A stretch of DNA of 64,000 bases from Shewanella holmiensis (GCF_025370255.1 NZ_JAMTCD010000013.1:52510-116509), one strand, 5' to 3'. Shown: positions 47,115 to 56,149, counted from the stretch's first letter. Made by a program: numbers and translations. The notes: a model not told the origin generated them from the letters alone.

Positions 47115-49199
47115 TTACACACCCGTTGATTTAACCAACCCACGGTGATCAAGCGGTGATACACCCGCATCAATACGCACTTTGGTTGCCACACCATCAA
47201 CAGTAAAGCCTTGTTGCTGCTCAATGTATGGTGTGTCGATACCGTCAAGGTAAGCCACTTCAATAGTGTCTTCCCCCTGCGCAGCGGTTAAGTACCACTC
47301 TTTATCGCTTTTTGCTTTAAGGCGGGGTTCTGACAACACCTCAACAAAGTCACGAATGGGGTTAGCAATACCTGAGTTGGCATCAGTGCCTTTAACCGAT
47401 GTTGACTGAATAATTTGCAACACCGCACGCTTAAGGTTTGGTGGTACTAATGCAAACGCAGGCATGATATTTAACGGTGACTCGCCAATCATTTGCGATT
47501 CCATTAATTCAGCCGCAAGGCTAAACGCTTCAACGCTTGGTGCACCTGAAGCAAGGTTGCCATGATCAGCATGGAACAAGGCTTTGCCATCGTTCATTTT
47601 GGTGTTTTTGGTTAACACGGCCCAGAACAAATCACCAATGGTGCGCTTGGCTGCTTTACCCATTTTCATCGGTACACCCATTAACATGTCCATGTCATCA
47701 TTGATAACCGTTTGGCGTGTTAACGTGAAAATACCGCCGTAAGTTGCCAAGGCAATTTTCTCAGCATGATCACCAATGGTGACATACTTGTATTCAGCAC
47801 CGTCTTTGACTTCTGGCAAGCTTTTAAACTCACCCATGCCGATACGATGCGCCACTTTAAAGTCACTTAACTGACCTTTTTTGGCGATACGTTCAAAGGT
47901 TTCAGCCGCTTCGGCCCAACCTTTTAGCACTGACTTATTCGCCACATCTAACATGATGTTGCCAAAATCAGATGAAGTATGAGTAAAGGCTAACCCCACC
48001 ATTTGCATGACATTCATACCCGCACAACCAATGCCGCGATCTGCTAATGATGCACGGGCAAGCTCACGTAAATTGTAACTGCCATAAGCATTATCTTTAT
48101 GGGCGGCTTCATGGCCTGCACGCGCCATTAACTGCGCACGAATCGAATCACCCACAATGTTACCGTTGCTAGCATGAATGATCACACTTTTAGGCTGCAC
48201 AGCGCATGGCGTAATACCTTCACCCAACTTAGCCAAAATCATGTCTTTGGCTTTTTCTGCGTCAACATCATCATTGGCAATACAGCTATTTTTAAGCTCG
48301 GTTAATTGCGGAAAATGCGCAAAGGCACTGTTAATACCGTCAATCCGCGCTTTGTTCATTGCCTTAGCCGCCGCTTGAATATCCGCTGCAGAAGGTGCCG
48401 CGGGTGCGGGTACCGAAGCGGCTGGAATGGTAGCCGATGGCGCAGGGGTGTTAGTGGCTGCTGGCGCAGGCGTATTAGTTGCACCAGGTACATTACCCTG
48501 TGGTGCAAACAGGTTTTTTAGAGCTTCAGGCATATTAGTAAAGTCCTTGAGTCTTTTTGAGTTAAGCGAAGCCGCCATTTGCAGCGGTTCAGTGAGGGTG
48601 TTGGCGAAACCTTTTTCAACCGCTTCGCGGCCAGTTAGCCATGTTTCAGCCGCCAAAAGCGTGTGTAACTCATCTTCTGGCAAACCTGTTTTTTGTTGAT
48701 ACGCGCCAACTAAATTGCCTTCTACTTTGTCGAGTAAGTCAGCGTATTTGCGCATGTCATTAGCATCACCTAAGGTGCCGCCCCATGGCTTATGCACCAT
48801 CATCATGGCGTTTTCGGGCATAATCACTTCATCAAAGGCCATGGCAATCACACTGGCCATTGATGCGGCAAGCCCGTCAATATGGCAAACCTTGTGCGCG
48901 GGATGGCCTTTAATCATGTTGTAAATCGCCATGCCTTCAAACACATCACCACCCGGTGAATGAATGCGCGCGGTTAAGGTGCCGATTTTGCCTAATGCTT
49001 GTAAGTCATTGGCGAACTGACGAGCACTAATGCCCCAGCCGCCAATTTCGTCATAAATCATTAGCTCGGCATTACCGTTTTGCGCCTTTAAGCTGTACCA
49101 GCTTTTATCAGGCTTATTGGTCGGTGTCAGGGTCAGGCTTGCTTGTGGTGCCAGCACCATTGCGGCGGCCAGCGCCAGATGAACCTTGGTCTTTTTCAC
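47115..49199 (-). CDS. ClpP-like prohead protease / major capsid protein fusion
   Basis: One 694-residue chain combines two head proteins. Residues about 30-230 are a ClpP-type serine protease (IHSPGGDVFEGMAIYNMI, catalytic Ser in GLAASMASVIAM, active His in MMMVHKPWGG). A Pro/Ala/Thr linker (about 235-275) joins it to a capsid domain (about 330-690, ending SPLDHRGLVKSTGV). Fusion lets the protease cut itself off the shell during maturation. The GTG start at 49199 is chosen for GGAG nine bases upstream and overlaps the portal gene by 86 bases. A fused form is known in lambdoid phages. Confidence 0.88.
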   Translation of the reverse strand: MKKTKVHLALAAAMVLAPQASLTLTPTNKPDKSWYSLKAQNGNAELMIYDEIGGWGISARQFANDLQALGKIGTLTARIHSPGGDVFEGMAIYNMIKGHPAHKVCHIDGLAASMASVIAMAFDEVIMPENAMMMVHKPWGGTLGDANDMRKYADLLDKVEGNLVGAYQQKTGLPEDELHTLLAAETWLTGREAVEKGFANTLTEPLQMAASLNSKRLKDFTNMPEALKNLFAPQGNVPGATNTPAPAATNTPAPSATIPAASVPAPAAPSAADIQAAAKAMNKARIDGINSAFAHFPQLTELKNSCIANDDVDAEKAKDMILAKLGEGITPCAVQPKSVIIHASNGNIVGDSIRAQLMARAGHEAAHKDNAYGSYNLRELARASLADRGIGCAGMNVMQMVGLAFTHTSSDFGNIMLDVANKSVLKGWAEAAETFERIAKKGQLSDFKVAHRIGMGEFKSLPEVKDGAEYKYVTIGDHAEKIALATYGGIFTLTRQTVINDDMDMLMGVPMKMGKAAKRTIGDLFWAVLTKNTKMNDGKALFHADHGNLASGAPSVEAFSLAAELMESQMIGESPLNIMPAFALVPPNLKRAVLQIIQSTSVKGTDANSGIANPIRDFVEVLSEPRLKAKSDKEWYLTAAQGEDTIEVAYLDGIDTPYIEQQQGFTVDGVATKVRIDAGVSPLDHRGLVKSTGV

Positions 49200-50679
49200 T
49201 TGGGGAATCTCCGTTTTGTGGTACTGGGTCGTTACCCGTAACCATGTCGTTGTCGCGGTTAAACTTCAGCTCACGTTGACGCTGGCGTTTAACTTCGCTT
49301 GGATTACGGCCACGGGCCCTTGCCCAGTCAGCCTCGGTAGCGGCATTACCGGCTATCATCATTTCCCAACCTTGGGACTCTTTACGGGGGTCAATCCATG
49401 GCATGGTCGGGCCGTAATAAACGGCATCAAACAAGGTGCGCATGTCTAAGTCTGGCGGTAGCACTAATCGGTCTTGCTTGTTCATTAACTCCATTTGCAA
49501 CCAGTTTCTAAACGCAGGTCGCGCCCAACCGGCACAAAACCATTGCTGCATAATGCGGTTTGATTCGTCTTGCTCAACCAGCTCTTGGCGCTGGCTTGAG
49601 TAACTGCCTTGATAATCACGGGCAATGCTCGAGTAACTTCCTCGGGTGCCCGCAGCGCAGGCTTTTAACTGACCATTACGAAAATCAACCAAATGCACAT
49701 TGGGGCGGTTTGACTCAATCATGCCCACATCTTCACCGGGTGCGAGGTCGTCAAACGTCATACCTGGTGCAATGTTAATTTCGCGGTTTTGGCTTTCGCC
49801 TTGGGAGGGCGTAAACATAGTGGCGTCACCGCGTTTAATGTAAAACGCTAACGCTGCAGCAATACGGGCAGCAACACGTTCAGATTCTTCATAGTCTTTA
49901 ATGTCGCCAAGACGGGTTAAAATGCCATGAAAAATACTAATACCGCGCAGCTGGTGCAGGCGCTTAAACAAGCCAAGGTGCAGCATATTACTGGCGGGTA
50001 CGGCTTTAGTTTTAAAGCGAAAACCGATTTGGTCAGCGGGGTGATCAAGCAACACATGGTATTTCACCACCTGCCCCCAACCGTTCACCTCTAACCCTTG
50101 GCGAACGCGCGTTGATACATCGTTAAGTTCAAACGGAATATAATCAGGCTCTAACGCCTCAATACTGTATTGGGTGCCTTGTGGGTTTGGGTGACCAAAC
50201 TTAGCGGTTTTACCGCGCACTTGCTGGCCAAACACCTCACCATCACGCAATGCGGTACGTAACACTAAGCGTTCAAGCTCGGGGCGAGTAAAGCGCCCTG
50301 TTACGTCAGGCTTTAATGACCAGCTAGCAAATCGGCGTTGTATTTCATTGGCTAAATCATCCAGTATTTCACCGCTGATACTGCGGGGCTGTGGCTCAAC
50401 CACAATGCCTTGGGCACCAATTACCCGCTCTTCCATGCGGTCTAAAATGCCAATACTCAGGTCGTGGTTTTCATCTAACCAACGCGCTTGTTCACGCAAG
50501 CTTTTACCTGCGGCAAATACCGCTTGGTTGGCGCCGCGTCCTTCTTTATTGGCTTTATGGGTTCGGCTTGGGCTGGCAGCTTCGTAACCTTTAAGGTTGC
50601 GATAACTCATGGCTGCTGCTTGTCGTTTTAACGCCCAGCCAGGGGATAAATACGATAGTGCATCGTTAATAATGCTCAT
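49114..50679 (-). CDS. Portal protein (lambda gpB family)
   Basis: A 521-residue portal forming the dodecameric DNA entry ring. Motifs: YRNLKGYEAASPSRTHKANK, RWLDENHDLSIGILDRMEER, AQGIVVEPQPRS, RDGEVFGQQVRGK, the DHPADQIGFRFKTKAVPASN stretch and SYSSIARDYQGSYSSQRQEL. The C-terminal 60 residues are polar and disordered-looking. It is followed by the overlapping protease/capsid gene and preceded by gpW. Confidence 0.92.
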   Translation of the reverse strand: MSIINDALSYLSPGWALKRQAAAMSYRNLKGYEAASPSRTHKANKEGRGANQAVFAAGKSLREQARWLDENHDLSIGILDRMEERVIGAQGIVVEPQPRSISGEILDDLANEIQRRFASWSLKPDVTGRFTRPELERLVLRTALRDGEVFGQQVRGKTAKFGHPNPQGTQYSIEALEPDYIPFELNDVSTRVRQGLEVNGWGQVVKYHVLLDHPADQIGFRFKTKAVPASNMLHLGLFKRLHQLRGISIFHGILTRLGDIKDYEESERVAARIAAALAFYIKRGDATMFTPSQGESQNREINIAPGMTFDDLAPGEDVGMIESNRPNVHLVDFRNGQLKACAAGTRGSYSSIARDYQGSYSSQRQELVEQDESNRIMQQWFCAGWARPAFRNWLQMELMNKQDRLVLPPDLDMRTLFDAVYYGPTMPWIDPRKESQGWEMMIAGNAATEADWARARGRNPSEVKRQRQRELKFNRDNDMVTGNDPVPQNGDSPSEKDQGSSGAGRRNGAGTTSKPDPDTDQ

Positions 50680-50687
50680 ATTGATTC

Positions 50688-50891
50688 CTAGTTAAATCGG
50701 GCGAGTGTGGTACCCCGTGGACGGGTAAACATGCTTAGGGTGCGCTGCCATTCAATGCGACCTTTGCGAATTTGTTCTAGGTCTTCGCTGGTCATCAGCT
50801 TGCCGTTAACGCTAACGGTTTTACCCGCCAACACCTCCTTTTCGGCCTCGATATACAGCGCGACCATTTCTGTCGCTTGTTGCTTTGACAT
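50688..50891 (-). CDS. gpW-like head-to-tail joining protein
   Basis: A 67-residue protein of the gpW type: two helices around a beta hairpin (YIEAEKEVLAGKTVSVNGKL, SEDLEQIRKGRIEWQRTL). gpW completes the head so that tails can attach. Its ATG overlaps the terminase stop codon by one base (TAATG-like packing) and it precedes the portal gene, as in lambda. Confidence 0.85.
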   Translation of the reverse strand: MSKQQATEMVALYIEAEKEVLAGKTVSVNGKLMTSEDLEQIRKGRIEWQRTLSMFTRPRGTTLARFN

Positions 50892-52873
50892 TACAGCCAG
50901 CCTCCTGATTTAGCCGAGCCGCCATTAAGCCAGTTATTAGCTGGGGCTTGTTTCGGTTTTTTAGGTTGTGGGGATTCATCAACTGATGATGGGGTTTCAT
51001 CTTTATTTGTTACCACTTTACTGAGCGAGTCGAGATTAATGCCAAAGCGATCAATAGCGATATACAGCGCAGCCAAGGCATACACAAAGCAGTCGAGCGC
51101 TTCGTTACGCCTGCCGCCTGCTTCCCAGCGGTACACAATGCGACCGTCGCGACGAGTAGGCATTTTGCGTTCAGACGTTAACTGTTGCAGTTCGGTGTCA
51201 TCACAAATGCTGTCGTTAAGCGGTAAATGAATTGCGCCAGCTGTGCGTGTATCAACACTGGGTTGAGTGCGCATCATGGCCATAATCAACTCTTTGGCGT
51301 TGTCGGTACCCACCTCGGTTAAGTACACGCCTTTGTTACTTCGTTTTCGGGGGAAATTAGCAATCGGCTTGCCGTACATATTGGCACCCCTAATCGGTAC
51401 CACACGAAACAACCCTAGCTTTTTACTCATGGAGTAAACCGTGTCAGTGTAGTGACCGCCCGAATCCCAACAGCTGGTGCCAATGCTCAACACAATACCG
51501 TCATTACGGGTGTAGCTTTGATTTAACCGCAGGGCCACTTTATCCAGCAGCACTTGGCTTGCTGGGTCACCATATAAAATAAACCTATCGATTAAGGCAC
51601 ATTCTTTACCTGCACCCCAGCCCCAAACACGGCCTTCGTAACGGTCGTCTTGGGTATCTACCCCAGCGGTTAAATACACAACCCAATCGGGCATATTGCC
51701 GTTGGGGTACATTTCACGCCTGCGGGCTAAGTCTTCCCATTCAATCCGTTCGCCGTTGTCGTTGTCCCACGGCTGGCCCAGTTTGGTATTAACAAAGGTT
51801 TGCAGCTTTTCTTTATCGCCTTTGGCTTTGTAAAACTCGGTAACTAATTTGGCCCAGCTGTTAAGCGTGTTATAGGCCGACCAGATATAAATTGAGATAT
51901 TTTCAGGGGTTAAAAAGTCGTTGCCGTCTTTATCAAAAAATGAAATAAAGTCGGTTGTTCTCACTCCGGTTTTGTCGCATATCCATACCGCGCGGGGGTG
52001 CTCTTCCATATCGTGCAGTTGATTGTTTTCAATGCAGCAACCGCAGTGTTCGCACACGTAATACGCAGTGTTAGGGTCGTTGCCTTGCCATTTAATACCA
52101 AAGGGTTCAGTTTTACCGCCCCACTTTAAATGCTGTAGTTCATCACAATGTGGGCATGGTAGGTTAAATCTAAATTGGTACTGGCTTTCGCTACAGGCCT
52201 TTTCAATTTGGCAACTGCCTAATACTTTAGGGGTTGAACCCCGTATCGATTTAGGAAACATCGACAACTCAACACGGGTGTCACCTAACGAGGTGGCGTT
52301 ACCTTCGTGTTCGATTGACTCATCAAAACCGGCTAACTCATCGTAAATCACATCATCGGTGGATATTTCACGGTAATTAGCAGCCGCGGTACCACCACGC
52401 ACCATTAAGGTTTTACCGTTGCTGAAAATTTTATCTTCTAAGGTACTGTCTTTATGCTTGCGGCCAATCCACGGTGCTAGGGCTTTCCAAATCGGCATGT
52501 CACGTATGGCGGTTTCAACGTGCTTTTTCATAAACGTTTTGGCAGCACCGTCACGGGGCTGGTAGATCAACACATTACGTTTTTTGTGTTCTATCTTGTA
52601 ACCCGCATTGGCCATCAGCATTTTGGTGTAACCCACACGCGCTGATTTCATAATATTCAGCGTGGTGATTTGGTCGTTACCCATGGCATTCAATATGCCA
52701 ATTTGAAACGGTAGGCTTTCCCATTTACCTTCGGTGTATGACGATTCAGACGACATATAAAAATGACTGTCGGCATATTCACTACAGGTTAAAACAGGGG
52801 GGCGATAAAACGATTTAAGCCCAGCAGACACAGCAGCTTTCAGATTGTTAATCTGTGCTGCCGATATACTCAT
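50891..52873 (-). CDS. Terminase large subunit (GpA family)
   Basis: A 660-residue packaging ATPase-nuclease. The ATPase has the Walker A-like KSARVGYTK (76-84) and Walker B DDVIYDELAGFD; a zinc-finger-like pair CPHC and CEHC lies near 238-275; the nuclease half has VDTQDDRYEGRVWGWGAGKE and RRNEALDCFVYALAAL. The tail is Pro/Lys-rich. It overlaps the Nu1 gene by 26 bases, implying coupled translation. Confidence 0.94.
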   Translation of the reverse strand: MSISAAQINNLKAAVSAGLKSFYRPPVLTCSEYADSHFYMSSESSYTEGKWESLPFQIGILNAMGNDQITTLNIMKSARVGYTKMLMANAGYKIEHKKRNVLIYQPRDGAAKTFMKKHVETAIRDMPIWKALAPWIGRKHKDSTLEDKIFSNGKTLMVRGGTAAANYREISTDDVIYDELAGFDESIEHEGNATSLGDTRVELSMFPKSIRGSTPKVLGSCQIEKACSESQYQFRFNLPCPHCDELQHLKWGGKTEPFGIKWQGNDPNTAYYVCEHCGCCIENNQLHDMEEHPRAVWICDKTGVRTTDFISFFDKDGNDFLTPENISIYIWSAYNTLNSWAKLVTEFYKAKGDKEKLQTFVNTKLGQPWDNDNGERIEWEDLARRREMYPNGNMPDWVVYLTAGVDTQDDRYEGRVWGWGAGKECALIDRFILYGDPASQVLLDKVALRLNQSYTRNDGIVLSIGTSCWDSGGHYTDTVYSMSKKLGLFRVVPIRGANMYGKPIANFPRKRSNKGVYLTEVGTDNAKELIMAMMRTQPSVDTRTAGAIHLPLNDSICDDTELQQLTSERKMPTRRDGRIVYRWEAGGRRNEALDCFVYALAALYIAIDRFGINLDSLSKVVTNKDETPSSVDESPQPKKPKQAPANNWLNGGSAKSGGWL

Positions 52874-53381
52874 CTAATAAATCCTCAATGCCGTTGGCCA
52901 GCTGCGCGGCGGTGTTTTGGCTTTTAATCACTTCTGCACGAATCGCATCAACTGTGCGTTCAGGCATGTCGGGGAATTTACGTTTTACCCGAATGTGTAT
53001 TTGGTCCAGCACTGGCGATATTTGCGCGGCTATGCGGCTAAGCACAAACGAGCAAAACGCCACCTCAACCACTTCTTTACGGTCTTTTTCGTTTTTAAGC
53101 TCTTGGCCATCGGCTTGCGCTTTGGTTAAGCGGTAACGCTCAAACTCAATATTGGGTTTGTCGTCTTCATCTTCTACTGGCCTGCTAATGTGCTTTTTAC
53201 GCTCATTAGCCACCCGATTACCAACAACATCAGCCATGGTGTACAAACACTCGCGGCCTTTTTTGCTGTGTATTGGCACATCCCACTTGTCGAACGCTTG
53301 GGTACTAATGCCCAAGCTTTTACACAGGTCCGTTTTATTCAGTAGCACGGGCTCGGTTTCAGGTGTGGGAATACGTGCCAT
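52848..53381 (-). CDS. Terminase small subunit (Nu1 family)
   Basis: A 177-residue DNA-recognition subunit of the Nu1 type: N-terminal winged-helix segment LNKTDLCKSLGISTQAFDKW, then RLTKAQADGQELKNEKDRKE, and a C-terminal GpA-interaction region. There is no room for a cos site between it and the preceding gene (three bases), so packaging initiation must occur at a site inside or far from this gene. Confidence 0.88.
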   Translation of the reverse strand: MARIPTPETEPVLLNKTDLCKSLGISTQAFDKWDVPIHSKKGRECLYTMADVVGNRVANERKKHISRPVEDEDDKPNIEFERYRLTKAQADGQELKNEKDRKEVVEVAFCSFVLSRIAAQISPVLDQIHIRVKRKFPDMPERTVDAIRAEVIKSQNTAAQLANGIEDLLDEYIGSTD

Positions 53382-53384
53382 TAG

Positions 53385-53669
53385 CTAGTCCTTGTGAATA
53401 TCGTCTAACACATGGCTACATCGTTCTTGTTCAATATGCTGCAATTGTTTGGCGAGTAATTGTGCTTGCAACGTTTGTATGTGTTTTTCACCCTGTCTCT
53501 TACGGGCCTGATAAAACCAGTTAATAAACGCGGTAAACACAGCACACAAAACGCCGACTAACACCCCAATATCCATATCGTTCACATAACTGCCAGCAGC
53601 GGTAAAAAACGAAGCAAGGTAAGACAATAACGATGTGAGTTTTGCACTAAGGTCAGTCGTTATGCTCAT
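53385..53669 (-). CDS. Putative holin
   Basis: A 94-residue protein with an amphipathic N-terminus, one strong membrane helix (IGVLVGVLCAVFTAFINWFY) and a basic, helical cytoplasmic tail (QARKRQGEKHIQTLQAQLL). This matches several phage holin families. The ATG at 53669 lies inside the Rz1 reading frame, 17 bases before the Rz1 stop. Its place after, not before, the endolysin and spanins is unusual. Confidence 0.6.
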   Translation of the reverse strand: MSITTDLSAKLTSLLSYLASFFTAAGSYVNDMDIGVLVGVLCAVFTAFINWFYQARKRQGEKHIQTLQAQLLAKQLQHIEQERCSHVLDDIHKD

Positions 53670-53928
53670 ATTGCTGCCGCCATTGTTGTAGGCGCTGCAT
53701 GTTTGCATTACACATTGCTAGCGCGTTGGTTTGAGTAAGGGAATGATTCAGTAAATCGAGATTTGAGAACCCAATAAAACGTGGGTTATCACAAAGCTCA
53801 AGCCAATCAGGGGGCGGTAACACATAAACCGTTTTGGTTTGAGTCACCACTTTGACAATCGGCGGGCTTGAGCAGCTGCAAAGCATCAGCAGGCAACAAA
53901 GCATTAGCCCAATCTTTTGTCGGTTCAT
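53653..53928 (-). CDS. Outer spanin Rz1 (lipoprotein)
   Basis: A 91-residue lipoprotein with signal peptide and lipobox LCSC (Cys19) followed by a Pro-rich mature start (SSPPIVKVVTQTK, LPPPDW). The gene starts within rz, in another frame, and runs on beyond it, the classical overlapped Rz/Rz1 layout. Rz1 is tethered to the outer membrane and joins Rz to fuse the membranes at lysis. Confidence 0.85.
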   Translation of the reverse strand: MNRQKIGLMLCCLLMLCSCSSPPIVKVVTQTKTVYVLPPPDWLELCDNPRFIGFSNLDLLNHSLTQTNALAMCNANMQRLQQWRQQYEHND

Positions 53929-54244
53929 CGGTTGAGTCCTTAATCAGATTGGCTTTAGTTATTTTGCTTTCATGGGTGGCTTGTAAATCAACAACCTGTT
54001 TTCTATGCCTGGCATTCAGTTCGGTCATCACGCGGTAATCACGTTCAAGCGTGTTAATGCGTTCGGCTTGGTTGTCGTTACTGCTTAATAGCGCATCAAC
54101 ACTCACTTGCGATTGCAGTAAGTCATGGCTTAATGTTTTATTAGCGGCGTTAAGTGAGTTAATACCCAGCGCGGTAATGCCCAACAAAGCCGACATGATC
54201 AGCACAATGCATAACAGCACAGTGGTTTTAAAATCATTAAACAT
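53807..54244 (-). CDS. Inner spanin Rz
   Basis: A 145-residue type II membrane protein: one N-terminal helix (KTTVLLCIVLIMSALLGITA) and a periplasmic coiled coil (LNARHRKQVVDLQATHESKI). Its ATG at 54244 overlaps the lysozyme stop codon (TAATG), so an ATG at 54262 is not preferred. It pairs with the nested Rz1 lipoprotein. Confidence 0.85.
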   Translation of the reverse strand: MFNDFKTTVLLCIVLIMSALLGITALGINSLNAANKTLSHDLLQSQVSVDALLSSNDNQAERINTLERDYRVMTELNARHRKQVVDLQATHESKITKANLIKDSTDEPTKDWANALLPADALQLLKPADCQSGDSNQNGLCVTAP

Positions 54245-54711
54245 TACAAGTCCCTCAAACAATAACGCCGCTCATTTGAGCGGCGTTTAACTAAACCAGG
54301 TAACTTTTTCTTTTTGGCGTAAACCCACCTTAGCAACTCGTTACATGCGCCAACGCGATCACCTGCCCACAACTTTTTACGCAGCGTAGAAGCCCCAAAA
54401 GCCTCGGCCCCAATGTTGTAAATAAAACTCAGGTAAGCAATGTGTTCACCCTCGCTTAATGGCGGGGTGAGTTTCACCAATTCGCGGTCAAAGGTGTTAA
54501 GGCTGGTTGCCAGCATGTCTAGACACTGCTGGTGAGTGAACACCATGCCAAGTTTAATGTTGTGGCCAGTTTGGCCAAAGCAGGCCGTTTCAATGCCGGC
54601 AGGGTCAACATAGGTGCGTAATACTTCACCTTCACCCGTAGCAACTAACACACCGCCAGTCAGTAACACGCCAGATAACCCCAGCGCCAAAAGCCTAGTT
54701 TTAATATTCAT
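54244..54711 (-). CDS. GH24 endolysin with signal-anchor-release N-terminus
   Basis: A 155-residue lysozyme. The catalytic triad spacing is that of T4 lysozyme: Glu27, Asp36, Thr42 (in GEGEVLRTYVDPAGIETACFG). Residues 5-25 are a weakly hydrophobic segment rich in Gly and Ala (LLALGLSGVLLTGGVLVAT), the hallmark of signal-anchor-release endolysins such as phage 21 R, so it may leave the membrane when a pinholin depolarises it. The ATG at 54711 has AGGTG upstream. It is the first lysis gene, behind a terminator and an operator pair. Confidence 0.85.
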   Translation of the reverse strand: MNIKTRLLALGLSGVLLTGGVLVATGEGEVLRTYVDPAGIETACFGQTGHNIKLGMVFTHQQCLDMLATSLNTFDRELVKLTPPLSEGEHIAYLSFIYNIGAEAFGASTLRKKLWAGDRVGACNELLRWVYAKKKKLPGLVKRRSNERRYCLRDL

Positions 54712-54733
54712 GCAGCACCTGGTAAATATGAGC

Positions 54734-54761
54734 AAAAAAAAGGGCTCCAATACAGAAGCCC
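54734..54761 (-). terminator. Terminator upstream of the lysis genes (antitermination target)
   Basis: On the minus strand GGGCT-TCTGTATTGG-AGCCC is followed by eight T, 23 bases before the lysozyme start. Late lambdoid genes are read only if polymerase passes such a terminator under control of antiterminator Q. Confidence 0.78.
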
Positions 54762-54892
54762 AACGGCGATGATGTAACTAGAGTATGCAAAGATGAACAA
54801 AGAGGAGCAAAAAGGAACTAGAGAGGAAGCAAAGCCAGTTACGCAGTGGTATCAAGCTTATATAAACTATAGCGGTTTTTAGGGGTGAAAAT

Positions 54893-54929
54893 ACGCCATA
54901 TATGGCGTGTTTTACGTCACATATGGCGT
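54893..54929. promoter_or_regulatory. Pair of palindromic operators upstream of the lysis genes
   Basis: ACGCCATATATGGCGT (54893-54908) is a perfect 16-bp palindrome. ACGTCACATATGGCGT (54914-54929) repeats it with two mismatches, centres 21 bp (two helical turns) apart. Two identical-handed sites on one face of the helix are typical of cooperative dimer binding. No regulator is encoded nearby, so the binding protein is unknown. Confidence 0.65.
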
Positions 54930-54956
54930 TGGTCGAATTGAATTTGTGTGATATGT

Positions 54957-54999
54957 AAAACCGATAACTTCTAGGTTTGGTTTAGAAGTTATCGGTTAA
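54957..54999 (-). terminator. Perfect 15-bp inverted repeat between cargo and late control region
   Basis: AACCGATAACTTCTA (54959-54973) and TAGAAGTTATCGGTT (54983-54997) are exact complements across nine bases; on the minus strand the stem is followed by TTTACAT. It could end cargo transcription or be a recombinase or regulator site. Confidence 0.55.
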
Positions 55000-55079
55000 G
55001 TGATTTGCTGCAAATAGAAATGGTGCGCTAGCTATCGGCAAACTTGTTGATGGACAAAAAAGGTTAGCCACTAGGCTTC

Positions 55080-55215
55080 AACACGCTGAATCACATTATG
55101 CGAACTACAGTGAATAAGATAAATGCCTGCATTAATTGACAAAAAATTATTGGCTAAAATTAGCGGCAGAGGAGCAAAAGCCAACTGTTTTTTGTCATTT
55201 AAAACAATTTGTTAG
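55080..55215 (-). repeat. attC-like imperfect inverted repeat, copy A
   Basis: Arms 55134-55155 and 55179-55200 are complementary at 18 of 22 positions, with the shared core GACAAAAAA...TTGGCT and a 23-base loop. It follows the DUF2971 gene on the minus strand and ends with CTAAC (55209-55215 complement). The arm sequences recur in copies B (60,561) and C (61,450). The form recalls the L-box arms of integron attC sites; the outer R-boxes are degenerate. Confidence 0.5.
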
Positions 55216-55231
55216 TTTTTGTTTAGAAAAA

Positions 55232-56149
55232 CTATTTTCCTATTTTACCCATAGATTTCATGTAACTGTCCAGTAAGCCCATAGAATTTAACATCCTAAA
55301 TGGGTTGCTTCTGACAGCGTCATCCTCATGGGCTTCGGTGATGCTACACCAAGGACATAAATCGCTCTCTGCTACTAGTGGCTCTGAGCAACTATCGCAA
55401 GTATTGGGTGCAATTAAAATATCGCTATCAGAGAATATGAAAACATCCTTAGATTCATTTTTCATATATGGTTTCGGGTGGCTTTTACCAATGACTAACT
55501 CATACCAAGTCAATTCATTTTCTTCAGCTATTTCTTGAGCTAAACCAATATTTTCCTTAGGGTATTTTGAACCAATAATAATGCCCGTTACCAAATCACA
55601 GGGAATGTATAAAATATCGTTTCCAGCTACTTTCTCAGTTACTCTTTTTATATCAACAAACCGACATTCTTGTTCGTATTTCCAGTCATCGTATTTAGCA
55701 AAATATGATTCAACAAAAATATATTCTTGTAAGGCATAAGAGTGACGTGGTTTTTTTAAAACAGCGGCTCTTTGGAGGATAGGCTGAAGGTGCTCACTTG
55801 GCGCATCCCTGTAAGTAACATCCCAAATTGGGTTACCTTTAAAGTGTTCTTGCAACCTCTCTAAATCAAATTCTAATACGAATCCTGTATGGTTATTTGC
55901 ATAATGCGCCCACATAGGGGAAACAATCGGGGACTTAGAAAAGCATGTGGTAGGACTTTGTGGAATATCAGAAATAATATCATTATAAAAAGCAAGTAGA
56001 TCCGCAGGAGTGTTCAAATCCATACCAAGGAAAAGCTCAAAAGGATCATTATAATCCTGTGGTAAAGAGCATTTTACACCGCAAAATCCTTCTTTTTGGA
56101 AGACTAGTTCGATTACATCATTTGAAAAGTATTTATATATTTTTGACAT
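55232..56149 (-). CDS. DUF2971 protein with C-terminal zinc ribbon
   Basis: A 305-residue cytoplasmic protein. The DUF2971 signature is complete: IYKYFSND start, NDPFE (34-38), CFSKSP...MWAHYANNHTGFVLEFD, the FAKYDDWKYEQECRFV stretch and IIIGSKYP. The domain occurs in many phage and anti-phage loci, with no proven activity. The last 60 residues add a CDSC/CPWC zinc-ribbon-like pair. First minus-strand gene upstream of the lysis control region and probably expressed independently, as it is flanked by hairpins. Confidence 0.8.
   Translation of the reverse strand: MSKIYKYFSNDVIELVFQKEGFCGVKCSLPQDYNDPFELFLGMDLNTPADLLAFYNDIISDIPQSPTTCFSKSPIVSPMWAHYANNHTGFVLEFDLERLQEHFKGNPIWDVTYRDAPSEHLQPILQRAAVLKKPRHSYALQEYIFVESYFAKYDDWKYEQECRFVDIKRVTEKVAGNDILYIPCDLVTGIIIGSKYPKENIGLAQEIAEENELTWYELVIGKSHPKPYMKNESKDVFIFSDSDILIAPNTCDSCSEPLVAESDLCPWCSITEAHEDDAVRSNPFRMLNSMGLLDSYMKSMGKIGK

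Noticed and set aside
53382..53384. cos site next to the terminase small subunit, as in lambda
   Set aside because: Only three bases separate the holin-like gene and Nu1; there is no space for cos there.
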